Below, piece by piece: positions 15,474 through 22,124 of a stretch of DNA of 22,124 nucleotides (within the stretch, counting starts at the first letter, position 1; each line of letters opens with the position of its first letter). Under the pieces are notes generated by a model, which was not told where the DNA came from, ran no database searches, and saw only the letters and a program-made list of their open reading frames with translations. The translations under genes and the position numbers were made by a program. The stretch is from Pseudomonadota bacterium (lineage in GTDB: Bacteria > Pseudomonadota > Alphaproteobacteria > Rhizobiales > Rhizobiaceae), in the NCBI GenBank assembly GCA_023428515.1, contig JAEYXI010000171.1, positions 1-22,124 of the forward strand, written 5' to 3'.

Positions 15474-17195
15474 CTATTGGACCTTTGACCCTGCGCGTCT
15501 CAGCCCTTCGCCGAGCGCATCGACCAGCACCGGAGTCAGTCGCCGGGACGCCATGTCGGTTTGAAATGTCTCTTCGAAGTCGGGCCGTTCGCCCTTGATC
15601 GTGGTGAGCATCGCGGCTGCCTCCTGTTCGTCTCCCGCCTGCGCCAGCGAGGCGGCGAGCAGGAGTTGCGTCAGCGGACAGCGGCTGTCGGCCATTCGCT
15701 GCAGCCGTATGGCCGCCTCGTCATAGGCGCCGCGCCGGTAGGCGTCGAAGGCAAGCGTGCGCTCGGCCTCGGGTTGCGGGATGTCGTCGATCTGAGATGC
15801 CTTCCGGGCGAGCGACGCTGCATCCTTCCAGTCTCCCATCGCGAAGAGGATGCTTGAATATTTTGCAGCGACGGCGGGGTTAGAGGGATTGAGCGCGATC
15901 GCCCGGCTGCCAGCCTGTTTTGCCTTTTCCAACAGGCCTGCTCGAAAAGCCGCCATCATCTGGGCCATGTAGCTGCGGTCAGACACCGGCGCCAGCGCCA
16001 CGGCTTCATCGGCATGGTCGTTGGCAAGGCTTGTCAGTGCATCCGACCTCCGATCCGAATCCGACGCCAATAGCACCACCGCCAACATCGCGTGCGCATC
16101 GGCATCATAGGGGCGCAGCTTCAGCGTGCGCTCCAGACAGGAGCGGGCATTGGCCAGCAGATCGGAATTGCCGGTGTTGAGCGCGAGGCCGGCGCGCAGC
16201 ACGCAGCCATTGCCGAGGCTTGGCGTGTCGAGGTCATGCGCCGCCTCTATCGAGTTGATGACGCCACGCATGGAAGCCAGCCGCACTGCAAGCTTGGATA
16301 CGAGCTGTTCGTCCGCTCCGTCTGGCGACAAATCGTCGATCGCAGCGCTCTCTTCGCCGGCGCGCACGGCCTCGCCGCTGTTTTGGTCGATCACCTGCCA
16401 CCACACGGATCGGTTGCGCGCATCGGCCCTGTATTTCAGCTGGATCTGGTAGCGGCCGTATGTCTCGCCGTCCGGCCCGACACGGCCCTTGGTGCTTGCG
16501 GTGTAGGCGTCGGCGGAGAGCCGAAGCGCGTTGAACCTCGAGAGCGCGACCATCAGCGAGTCTCGCAGCGCCGAGGCGCGCGCATCTTCGGGGCCATCAC
16601 TCGCCACCTCGATCGAAACGGTTGGCTTGTCGGTGATCCTGACACTCTGGTGCTGGACGATGAGGAAAGCACCAGCCAGGATAACCGTGGCCATCACGGC
16701 CCCGGCGGCAAGGAACGCTTTCCTTGGCAAGGCGATAAACATATGGCGCAGGCGTCTGCCGAAACGCGCAATCGGCACGTGGCCGATCCTCTGCGGCGCC
16801 GGTTGATCGGTCTTGCGCCGCTGCGGGATGCGCACGAACTCCGGCGCATAGTGTCCCTTCGGCAGCCTTATCTCGATACCCCGACTGCTCCCGTTTTTCT
16901 CGTAATAGCGTATCAGCGCGGCGCGCAGTCTCGTGGCTTCAATCCGTACGATCGGATCGATCGACGCGTCAAAGCTCTGCGGCCGGCCGAAGACGTCGAC
17001 AGCGATCGTGTAAGCCTTGAGGGAGTCGGCTCGGCCAGCGAAGAATTCCTCGGCGACGAAATGGAGGAATTTCTTGTTCCGCTCCGCGCACTGGAAACCG
17101 GGATCGGACAGTATTCGATCGAGCTCGTTTCGGGCTTCAGCGCCTGAAACGGGCAACTCCTCACGCGACGGCAAAGACTCCCGTCCACGCTCCAC
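15474..17195 (-). CDS. Membrane protein with N-terminal DNA-binding-like domain, TM helix and TPR-like C-terminus (putative one-component regulator)
   Basis: This 573-residue protein has three parts. Residues 15-120 form a domain read by the pattern LDRILSDPGF, RNKKFLHFVAEE, LKAYTIAVDVFGR, DPIVRIEATRLRAALIRYYE and IRLPKGHYAPEF. I know this pattern from rhizobial proteins annotated as winged-helix regulators or adenylate-cyclase-like. One membrane helix lies at about 160-181. The following region (about 190-300) resembles the FlgO/TolB-N type domain found after such helices, and about 325-540 is helical with TPR-like repeats. The layout recalls CadC-type one-component membrane regulators, with the C-terminal part in the periplasm. 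No cyclase catalytic domain is present. GTG 17195 has GAGGAG (complement of 17202-17207) 6 nt upstream. It may control the anchored-protein trio downstream on the same strand or the divergent sulfatase operon. Confidence 0.75.
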   Translation of the reverse strand: MERGRESLPSREELPVSGAEARNELDRILSDPGFQCAERNKKFLHFVAEEFFAGRADSLKAYTIAVDVFGRPQSFDASIDPIVRIEATRLRAALIRYYEKNGSSRGIEIRLPKGHYAPEFVRIPQRRKTDQPAPQRIGHVPIARFGRRLRHMFIALPRKAFLAAGAVMATVILAGAFLIVQHQSVRITDKPTVSIEVASDGPEDARASALRDSLMVALSRFNALRLSADAYTASTKGRVGPDGETYGRYQIQLKYRADARNRSVWWQVIDQNSGEAVRAGEESAAIDDLSPDGADEQLVSKLAVRLASMRGVINSIEAAHDLDTPSLGNGCVLRAGLALNTGNSDLLANARSCLERTLKLRPYDADAHAMLAVVLLASDSDRRSDALTSLANDHADEAVALAPVSDRSYMAQMMAAFRAGLLEKAKQAGSRAIALNPSNPAVAAKYSSILFAMGDWKDAASLARKASQIDDIPQPEAERTLAFDAYRRGAYDEAAIRLQRMADSRCPLTQLLLAASLAQAGDEQEAAAMLTTIKGERPDFEETFQTDMASRRLTPVLVDALGEGLRRAGSKVQ

Positions 17196-17309
17196 GGCAA
17201 GCTCCTCGACCTTGCCCCATCTTTCCCTCTATTTAGGCTATTGTCCGGAGAAGCTTTATGCAACCAGCTTTTATTCGCAGTTTAAATCTTATTCGTCGAT
17301 AGAATATTT

Positions 17310-17609
17310 TCAGGAGCATATTTCCAGGATTTCGTGCTCGATATCCCGGCAAAGCCCCTCATATTCAAGGATCGCGTCGAGGTCGGCGTCGGTGGGATCA
17401 CGCCGAAGCTTCTCCAGCGTCGAGGACGCGTCCTCGAAGGCGCCGCAAAGCGCCAGCACTTCATCGTTGGTACTGCTGAGCGCTTGAAGCTTCTCGCGCA
17501 CTTCGGGCATCCGCAGCATCAGCTTGAGCAAGCCACGGCGGTTGAGTTGAGCTTCTGAAAGCCTATGCGTCACCGAAACGTACCGGTCTGACCCAACAAA
17601 GTCTGCCAA
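17310..17609 (-). CDS. Small hypothetical protein, helical (99 aa)
   Basis: I do not recognise this protein. It would be soluble and mostly helical, with an acidic C-terminal half (KLRRDPTDADLDAILEYEG, then CRDIEHEILEICS). The amino-acid composition is protein-like and differs from typical shadow frames. The start is uncertain: TTG 17609 gives 99 residues and has no clear ribosome site, and GTG or ATG codons further in are possible. It lies 114 bp upstream of the TPR regulator on the same strand, across an AT-rich gap that may carry that gene's promoter. Confidence 0.45.
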   Translation of the reverse strand: MADFVGSDRYVSVTHRLSEAQLNRRGLLKLMLRMPEVREKLQALSSTNDEVLALCGAFEDASSTLEKLRRDPTDADLDAILEYEGLCRDIEHEILEICS

Positions 17610-17634
17610 GCATGGCGGCTGTCCGGATGATGGG

Positions 17635-17700
17635 AAGTACGTAACGGTAAAACGTCGCGTCGCCAGCGTTACATCCCACGCTTGTTACAGTTACGTACTT
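17635..17700. repeat. 11-bp inverted repeat with clustered GTTAC motifs between divergent operons
   Basis: AAGTACGTAAC (17635-17645) and GTTACGTACTT (17690-17700) are perfect inverted copies 44 bp apart. Further GTTAC pentamers lie at 17668-17672 and 17684-17688. The element sits between the minus-strand small gene and the + strand membrane/sulfatase genes. Clustered GTTAC/GTAAC half-sites resemble binding sites of OmpR-family response regulators. The element could be a shared control region; no -10/-35 pair stood out. Confidence 0.5.
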
Positions 17701-17761
17701 ACCAATCTCCATCAAAAGTCGAAGGTTTCTGGCACGTTCTCCGGATCGCAATGGCAGACGC

Positions 17762-17962
17762 GTGGCCGCGACAGACACACGGTTGGAGGAAGTTATCTTG
17801 GACAGGTTGGCAGAGGTCGCGGAGGCGAAGACGGCGGTACCTTCCGGCTTTGTCCGGCTGCCTGCCGGGGCCTCGCGCCTGGCTCTACGCCATGCCCAGG
17901 CAGTTGGCCCCTGGGCCAACCACATCCGACCTTGCTGGGCCAGGAACAAGGGATCCCGGTGA
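17762..17962 (+). CDS. Possible small ORF coupled to the next gene (66 aa)
   Basis: A GTG-initiated frame of 66 residues (VAATDTRLEEVILDRLAEVAEAK...) ends in TGA whose last base is the first base of the next gene's ATG (TGATG). That arrangement favours translational coupling and is the main argument that the frame is real. Against it, no convincing ribosome site precedes the GTG and no family is recognised. An 18-bp palindrome (GTTGGCCC-CT-GGGCCAAC, 17903-17920) lies inside it. If it is not coding, the 352-bp stretch 17610-17961 is simply a long regulatory leader. Confidence 0.3.
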   Translation: MAATDTRLEEVILDRLAEVAEAKTAVPSGFVRLPAGASRLALRHAQAVGPWANHIRPCWARNKGSR

Positions 17963-18465
17963 TGGCCGGTCGTGCGTCCCACTCGCAAGTGCTGGTCGCG
18001 CGCGTAGCGGTTGCTGCGGTCGCCATCCTGCTTGCGCTGGCGCTGCTGATCTACGGCTTCTCCGTCGAAGTCCACAAGCGGCTTTGGCAAGACATATTCG
18101 ACCGGCCGGGCGGGCCGATGGCGTTCCGGTTCATCTTGCAACCGGCCGCGGCGGCTCTCGCGGCCCTTCATGATGGCATGGAGGATGCGCGCCTTGGGCG
18201 TGCTCCCTACCTGACCCGGCTGCTTTCCCGTTCCGACGATAAGGCGAGCCTCCTCAACGAGGGACTGATCGCGACCGGTCGGATCATCCTGCTCGGACTG
18301 GTCATGGATGGGGTCTATCAATTCACCGTGCTCAAGACCTTCTACCCTGGCGAGATGGTGGTGATCGCGCTGGCTCTGGCGCTCGTCCCCTATCTGCTGC
18401 TGCGCGGGCAGTTCTCGCGGCTCGCCAGGTGGTGGTCGTCGCGCAAGGAGAACTCCCATGTCTGA
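17962..18465 (+). CDS. Small membrane protein of unknown function
   Basis: This 167-residue protein has hydrophobic helices at about 10-32, 103-122 and 130-150, and a weaker one near 52-70. The central part (HDGMEDARLGRAPYLTRLL) is hydrophilic. The segment LVMDGVYQFTVLKTFYPGE just before the last helix looks like a conserved family core, but I cannot name the family. ATG 17962 was chosen because AAGGGA (17948-17953) lies 8 nt upstream; a GTG/ATG earlier in the frame lacks one. The DUF202-like gene starts 13 nt after its stop, so it should be co-transcribed with that gene, the ClC homologue and the sulfatase. Confidence 0.7.
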   Translation: MAGRASHSQVLVARVAVAAVAILLALALLIYGFSVEVHKRLWQDIFDRPGGPMAFRFILQPAAAALAALHDGMEDARLGRAPYLTRLLSRSDDKASLLNEGLIATGRIILLGLVMDGVYQFTVLKTFYPGEMVVIALALALVPYLLLRGQFSRLARWWSSRKENSHV

Positions 18466-18478
18466 CGGAGATAGATGA

Positions 18479-19135
18479 ATGGCAAAGCCAGCCGATGCGC
18501 CCAAACTGCAATCGACGCGCCCGGAGCGCGTGCCTGTCACGCCTGTTCCACCGATCCCCAAGGTAGACGAGTCGAAGCCGGACATGGCTTCCGTACAGTA
18601 TTCGGCTTACAGGACGGGGCTTTCCAATCACCGCACCGGCCTGTCCGAGCACCGAACCTCGCTGTCGGAATACCGTACCGACCTGTCGACCTACCGCACC
18701 GACCTGTCCACAGACCGCACCGACATGTCGATGCGCCGCACCGGCATGTCGTTCCAGCGAACCCGCATGAGCGCCGAGCGCACGCTGATGTCGGTGATCC
18801 GCACCTCGCTTTCGCTGATCGGCTTCGGTTTCACGATCTTTCAGTTCTTCGAGAAGCTCCGCGACACCGGCACGCTGGCCCACGCTGCCGCGCCCCGCAA
18901 TTTCGGCGTGACGCTGGTGCTGCTCGGCATCATCATGCTGGTGATAGGCATCATCTATCACATCCAGTTCATGCTCGGCCTCCGCCACGAACGTGACGCG
19001 ATGCATGAAGACGGGCTCATCTATGCCCAGAGCAAATTCCCGCCGTCGATGACGCTTGTCACAGCGATCATCCTGCTCGTCATCGGGCTGATTGCGATCT
19101 TCAGCATGATCTTCCAGTCCGGCCCCTTCGGGTGA
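18479..19135 (+). CDS. DUF202-like membrane protein with ten-unit heptad repeat
   Basis: The 218-residue product has a Pro/Lys-rich N-terminus (1-40), then ten consecutive seven-residue units in which RT recurs at 45, 52, 59, 66, 73, 80, 87, 94, 101 and 108. Each RT is followed two residues later by LS or MS. The last units (AERTLMSVIRTSLSLIGFGFT) are the conserved entrance of DUF202/YidH-type proteins. Three membrane helices follow at about 113-126, 142-162 and 191-212. Ordinary DUF202 proteins are about half this length and have only two or three such heptads. GGAG (18467-18470) lies 8 nt before the ATG. The role of the family is unknown; it sits 11 nt before the ClC gene. Confidence 0.8.
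   Translation: MAKPADAPKLQSTRPERVPVTPVPPIPKVDESKPDMASVQYSAYRTGLSNHRTGLSEHRTSLSEYRTDLSTYRTDLSTDRTDMSMRRTGMSFQRTRMSAERTLMSVIRTSLSLIGFGFTIFQFFEKLRDTGTLAHAAAPRNFGVTLVLLGIIMLVIGIIYHIQFMLGLRHERDAMHEDGLIYAQSKFPPSMTLVTAIILLVIGLIAIFSMIFQSGPFG
18608..18814 (+). repeat. 21-bp coding repeat (heptad tract of the DUF202-like protein)
   Basis: Codons 44-112 form an in-frame 21-bp periodic tract with consensus (Y/H/x)-R-T-x-(L/M)-S-x. DNA similarity is strongest in the middle units (cgYACC GACCTGTC type) and decays toward both ends. This is as expected from repeat expansion followed by divergence. No unit is inserted or deleted out of phase. Confidence 0.8.
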
Positions 19136-19146
19136 GAGTGGCGACC

Positions 19147-20421
19147 ATGCTTCACCCTCGCGCACGCACAATGCTTGTATCGGCGGTGCCGGCGCTCGCC
19201 GTCGGCGTCGGCGCGAGCATAGTGTTGCTAGCGGTGGTGATCATCGCCAACCTCTGGCAAAAACTCCTGTGGGAGACCTTGCCGCCTATGGTTGGCGCGA
19301 CGGCCGAGACATGGTGGTGGGTGATCGGTATCTTGACGCTCACCGGTGTCGCAGTCGGCCTCGTCGTGAAATACGTTCCAGGCCATGCCGGGCCGGATCC
19401 GACGACCGTTTCGTTGTTCGGTCCGCCGACCCCTATCGTTGTGCTGCCGGGCCTTGCGCTTGTGCTCGTGCTTGCGCTGGGTGGCGGCGTCAGCCTCGGT
19501 CCGGAAAACCCGATCATCGCGATCATTGTCGGGCTGACCGTCTGGTTGGGTGCGAAGGCGCTGCCGGCGGTCGAGACCAAGGCCTGGGTCGGGCTCGCCG
19601 CCGCCGGCACGGTGGGCGCGATGTTCGGCACACCGGTCGCCGCCGCACTTCTGATGTCCGAGATGCTCGGCGGTGAAGGCAAGGAGCCGGTGTGGGACAG
19701 GCTGTTTGCACCGCTGGTGGCCGCGGGTGCGGGCTCCATCACGACAGCGCTCTTCGAGCAACCGAGCTTCGCGCTGGCGGTCGATCCCTATCTTACGCCG
19801 CGCTGGGTGGATCTCCTGAACGGCAGCATCATCGCGTTGCTGGCCATCGCGATCGGCATGGCTGCGGTGTGGGTTTTCCCGAGGGCGCACAGCTTCTTCA
19901 TATCGCTGCGTCATCCCGTCCTTATGCTCGGACTGGGCGGCTTCCTGCTCGGCATCTTCGGCGTGATCGGCGGGCCGATCACGATGTTCAAGGGGCTCGC
20001 CGAGATGAAGTCTCTCGCGGAAGGCGCCCCGTCCTACACGGTTGCCGCCATGGCGCTGATCCTTGTCGTCAAGATCGTCGCGGTTCTGATCGCGGCGACA
20101 TCCGGCTTCAGAGGAGGCCGTATCTTCCCAATGGTCTTCGTCGGTGTGGCTTTCGGAATACTCGCAAGCAAGGTCATTCCCGATGTGCCGCTGTCGCTGG
20201 CTATTGCGTGCTCTGTTCTTGGCTTCACTCTGGTGGTGACGCGTGACGGCTGGCTCAGCCTCTTCATGGCGGCGGTTATGATCCCGGGCTCAGGTCTAGT
20301 CCTGCTTCCGCTGCTCTGCGTCATCGTGCTGCCCGCCTGGCTCGTCCTGGCGGGACGACCGGAGATGCTGATCAAAGCCGTCGATGAAGGAGCGGCTCGG
20401 GAGGCTACCCCGTCGCCGTAG
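19147..20421 (+). CDS. yfeO: ClC-family putative ion-transport protein (YfeO-like)
   Basis: This 424-residue inner-membrane protein closely follows the E. coli YfeO pattern as I recall it. It begins MLHPRARTML and contains GHAGPDP, GGVSLGPENP, GTPVAAALL, FGVIGGP, SGFRGGRIFP and VVTRDGWLSLFMAAV in the same order. It belongs to the ClC superfamily but is atypical. Where ClC transporters have GREGP with the gating glutamate, this protein reads SLGPE, so the glutamate position appears to be leucine. The GSGIP region is also replaced. ATG 19147 is chosen over GTG 19132 because it matches the YfeO N-terminus. The transported ion is unknown. It lies between the heptad protein and the sulfatase, same strand, short gaps. 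Confidence 0.88.
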   Translation: MLHPRARTMLVSAVPALAVGVGASIVLLAVVIIANLWQKLLWETLPPMVGATAETWWWVIGILTLTGVAVGLVVKYVPGHAGPDPTTVSLFGPPTPIVVLPGLALVLVLALGGGVSLGPENPIIAIIVGLTVWLGAKALPAVETKAWVGLAAAGTVGAMFGTPVAAALLMSEMLGGEGKEPVWDRLFAPLVAAGAGSITTALFEQPSFALAVDPYLTPRWVDLLNGSIIALLAIAIGMAAVWVFPRAHSFFISLRHPVLMLGLGGFLLGIFGVIGGPITMFKGLAEMKSLAEGAPSYTVAAMALILVVKIVAVLIAATSGFRGGRIFPMVFVGVAFGILASKVIPDVPLSLAIACSVLGFTLVVTRDGWLSLFMAAVMIPGSGLVLLPLLCVIVLPAWLVLAGRPEMLIKAVDEGAAREATPSP

Positions 20422-20460
20422 CAACGAAACTGATTGGTTTTACGAAGGAGGACTAAAACG

Positions 20461-22044
20461 ATGGCCAGGTCACCGAGTACCAAGACGTCCGCTGCCAGAA
20501 AGCCGGCTGCGAAGAAGCCCAATATCCTCGTCATCTGGGGCGACGATATCGGGCAATCGAATTTGAGCTGCTACACGCATGGTTTGATGGGCTACCGGAC
20601 GCCCAACATCGACCGCATCGCCAAGGAAGGCATGCTGTTCACCGACAGCTATGGCGAGCAATCCTGCACCGCCGGCCGCTCGTCGTTCATCACCGGGCAA
20701 AGCGTGCTCCGGACCGGACTCTCCAAGGTCGGTGCGCCGGCCGCTCCGATCGGCATGAACGAGAAGATCGTCACCGTGGCGGCTCTACTCAAGGAACAGG
20801 GCTATGCGACCGGTCAGTTCGGCAAAAACCACCTCGGCGACCTCAACCACATGCTGCCGACCAACCACGGCTTTGATGAGTTCTACGGCAATCTCTACCA
20901 TCTCAACGCCGAGGAAGAGCCGGAGATGTACGACTATCCTCCGGAAAAGGATTTTCCGAACTACCGCAAGAATTTCGGCCCGCGTGGCGTCATCCATTCG
21001 TGGGCGACCGATAAGGACGATGCCACGGTCGAGCCTCGCTGGGGCAAGGTCGGCAAACAGAAGATCGAGGACACGGGTCCGCTCAACCGCAAGCGCATGG
21101 AAACCTGCGACGATGAGTTCGTCGCGGCGGCGAAGGATTTCATCAAGCGCGCGGAGGACGCAGGCAAGCCGTGGTTCGTATGGCTCAACACGACGCACAT
21201 GCATCTCTATACCCACACCAAATCGAAGAGCTTCCGGCAGTCCGGCCTGTGGCAGTCGCCGTACCACGACACCATGATCGACCATGACCGCAACGTCGGC
21301 CAGATGCTCGATCTGCTCGACGAGCTCGGCATCGCCGATGACACCTTCGTCATGTACTCGACCGACAACGGCCCGCATCGGAACACCTGGCCGGACGGCG
21401 GCATGACGCCGTTCCGCTCTGAGAAGAACACCAACTGGGAGGGTGCGTTCCGGATACCGCTTCTGGTACGCTGGCCGAACCGGATAAAGGCAGGTTTGGT
21501 CTCCAACGAGATCATCCAGCACCACGACTGGTTCCCGACCTTCCTCGCCATGGCTGGTGAGCCCGACATCGTCGAGAAGGTTAAGAAGGGCTACTCGGCG
21601 ATCGGCCGCACCTACAGGAACCACATCGACGGCTACAATCTCGTCCCCTACCTGACTGGTGAGGAGAAGGCGAGCCCGCGGAAGCTGTTCGTCTACATCA
21701 GCGACGACGGCGACATCCTCGCGGTGCGCTTCCACAACTGGAAGGTCGTGTTCTTGGAGCAGCGCTGCAAGGGCACACTCCAGGTCTGGGCGGAGCCGTT
21801 CACCAAGCTCCGCGTCCCCAAGCTCTTCAATCTCCGGACCGATCCCTACGAGTTCGCTGACACGACCTCAAACACATACTGGGAGTGGTTCCTGCGTCAC
21901 GACTACATCGCGCTGGCCGCGAACGTGATCGTGCAAAAATGGGCGGACACCTTCAAGGACTTTCCCCCGATTCAGAAGCCCAACACCTTCACCATCGGAG
22001 ATGCCATCACGATGATGAACGAGTCCGTTGGGAGCGGGCGCTAG
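20461..22044 (+). CDS. Arylsulfatase-family enzyme (alkaline phosphatase superfamily)
   Basis: This 527-residue sulfatase-type hydrolase has metal ligands D28/D29 (WGDDIG), the formylglycine site C69-T-A-G-R73 (C-x-A-x-R form), K122 and H124 (FGKNHLGD), H246/H248 (TTHMH), D302/N303 (STDNGPH) and K322 (EKNTNWEGAFRIP). These align well with type I sulfatase active-site residues. The cysteine motif has Ala where the classic C-x-P-x-R has Pro; both are accepted in type I sulfatases. The N-terminus is Lys/Ala-rich with no Sec signal, so a cytoplasmic enzyme is likely. AAGGAGGA (20445-20452) lies 8 nt before the ATG and the gene ends an apparent operon with the ClC-like protein. The substrate is unknown; the family covers aryl and other organic sulfate esters, and some members hydrolyse phosphonates. 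Confidence 0.92.
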   Translation: MARSPSTKTSAARKPAAKKPNILVIWGDDIGQSNLSCYTHGLMGYRTPNIDRIAKEGMLFTDSYGEQSCTAGRSSFITGQSVLRTGLSKVGAPAAPIGMNEKIVTVAALLKEQGYATGQFGKNHLGDLNHMLPTNHGFDEFYGNLYHLNAEEEPEMYDYPPEKDFPNYRKNFGPRGVIHSWATDKDDATVEPRWGKVGKQKIEDTGPLNRKRMETCDDEFVAAAKDFIKRAEDAGKPWFVWLNTTHMHLYTHTKSKSFRQSGLWQSPYHDTMIDHDRNVGQMLDLLDELGIADDTFVMYSTDNGPHRNTWPDGGMTPFRSEKNTNWEGAFRIPLLVRWPNRIKAGLVSNEIIQHHDWFPTFLAMAGEPDIVEKVKKGYSAIGRTYRNHIDGYNLVPYLTGEEKASPRKLFVYISDDGDILAVRFHNWKVVFLEQRCKGTLQVWAEPFTKLRVPKLFNLRTDPYEFADTTSNTYWEWFLRHDYIALAANVIVQKWADTFKDFPPIQKPNTFTIGDAITMMNESVGSGR

Positions 22045-22056
22045 CGAATAGATGAT

Positions 22057-22096
22057 CGCCGCCGGCGGGCCTCGGCCCCCGGCTTCGCGGGCGGCG
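22057..22096 (+). terminator. GC-rich hairpin after the sulfatase gene
   Basis: CGCCGCC (22057-22063) pairs with GGCGGCG (22090-22096), and an inner GGGCC/GGCCC pair lies between them, making a branched or extended stem-loop 13 nt after the stop. There is no clear T-run within the window. It is the likely end of the membrane-protein/ClC/sulfatase transcript. Confidence 0.5.
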
Positions 22097-22124
22097 TTGC
22101 CGCGTGGTATGGAGAGCAGTCGAT

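Noticed and set aside
17585..17593. GGTCTGACC palindrome resembling the GntR operator core
   Set aside because: Only 9 bp, lacks the outer TGG/CCA symmetry of the 2849-2863 site, and lies within a probable coding start; likely chance.
18608..18814. Regular 21-bp repeats considered as a CRISPR-like or satellite array
   Set aside because: The period is in-frame, diverged and codes a heptad protein motif leading into DUF202; there are no spacers.
19132..19147. GTG at 19132 as the ClC start
   Set aside because: It overlaps the previous stop, and the ATG at 19147 reproduces the MLHPRARTML start recalled for E. coli YfeO.
20785..21735. Minus-strand frame of 316 codons inside the sulfatase gene
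   Set aside because: Antisense to a gene with every catalytic residue in place; no recognisable domain of its own.

Overview
The window is GC-rich, densely coded, and reads as a chromosome or megaplasmid segment of an alphaproteobacterium. The best guess is Rhizobiales (Mesorhizobium/Phyllobacteriaceae-like). This rests on gene content only: stacked sugar ABC and TRAP uptake operons with GntR/FCD regulators, a MocA-type oxidoreductase, and a membrane TPR regulator of a kind I associate with rhizobia. No rRNA, tRNA, CRISPR array, transposase or phage gene was recognised.

Left half (about 1-12.2 kb, all + strand): carbohydrate uptake and catabolism. (1) The end of one ABC importer operon: a tandem-NBD ATPase whose true start probably lies outside the window, and its RbsC-type permease. 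(2) A FadR-type GntR repressor followed by TRAP dctP-dctQ-dctM and an RpiB-type isomerase, apparently one operon. A perfect 15-bp TGGTC-N-GACCA palindrome overlaps the -10 of the promoter in front of the regulator. (3) A Gfo/Idh/MocA oxidoreductase followed by a complete second ABC importer (single-NBD ATPase, permease, periplasmic binding protein), closed by a 14-bp hairpin. (4) A second GntR/FCD regulator. Three importers sit beside only two enzymes, so the substrate pathway must be completed elsewhere.

Right half (about 12.3-22.1 kb): mostly genes of unknown function. A + strand polytopic membrane protein converges on a minus-strand chain of three short membrane-anchored proteins joined by 4-nt start/stop overlaps. 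Upstream of these on the minus strand lie a membrane protein with an apparent N-terminal DNA-binding domain and a TPR-like C-terminal half, and a 99-residue hypothetical. Across a gap holding an 11-bp inverted repeat, a + strand run carries a possible tiny ORF, a small membrane protein, a DUF202-like protein with ten exact heptads, a YfeO-type ClC homologue, and an arylsulfatase-family enzyme. The last four appear to form one operon.

The right half is where an undescribed system could sit. The two strongest candidates are the membrane-protein/heptad-DUF202/YfeO/sulfatase operon, and the three-paralogue anchored-protein cluster with its putative one-component regulator. Function is inferred from motifs and context; no database search was run.
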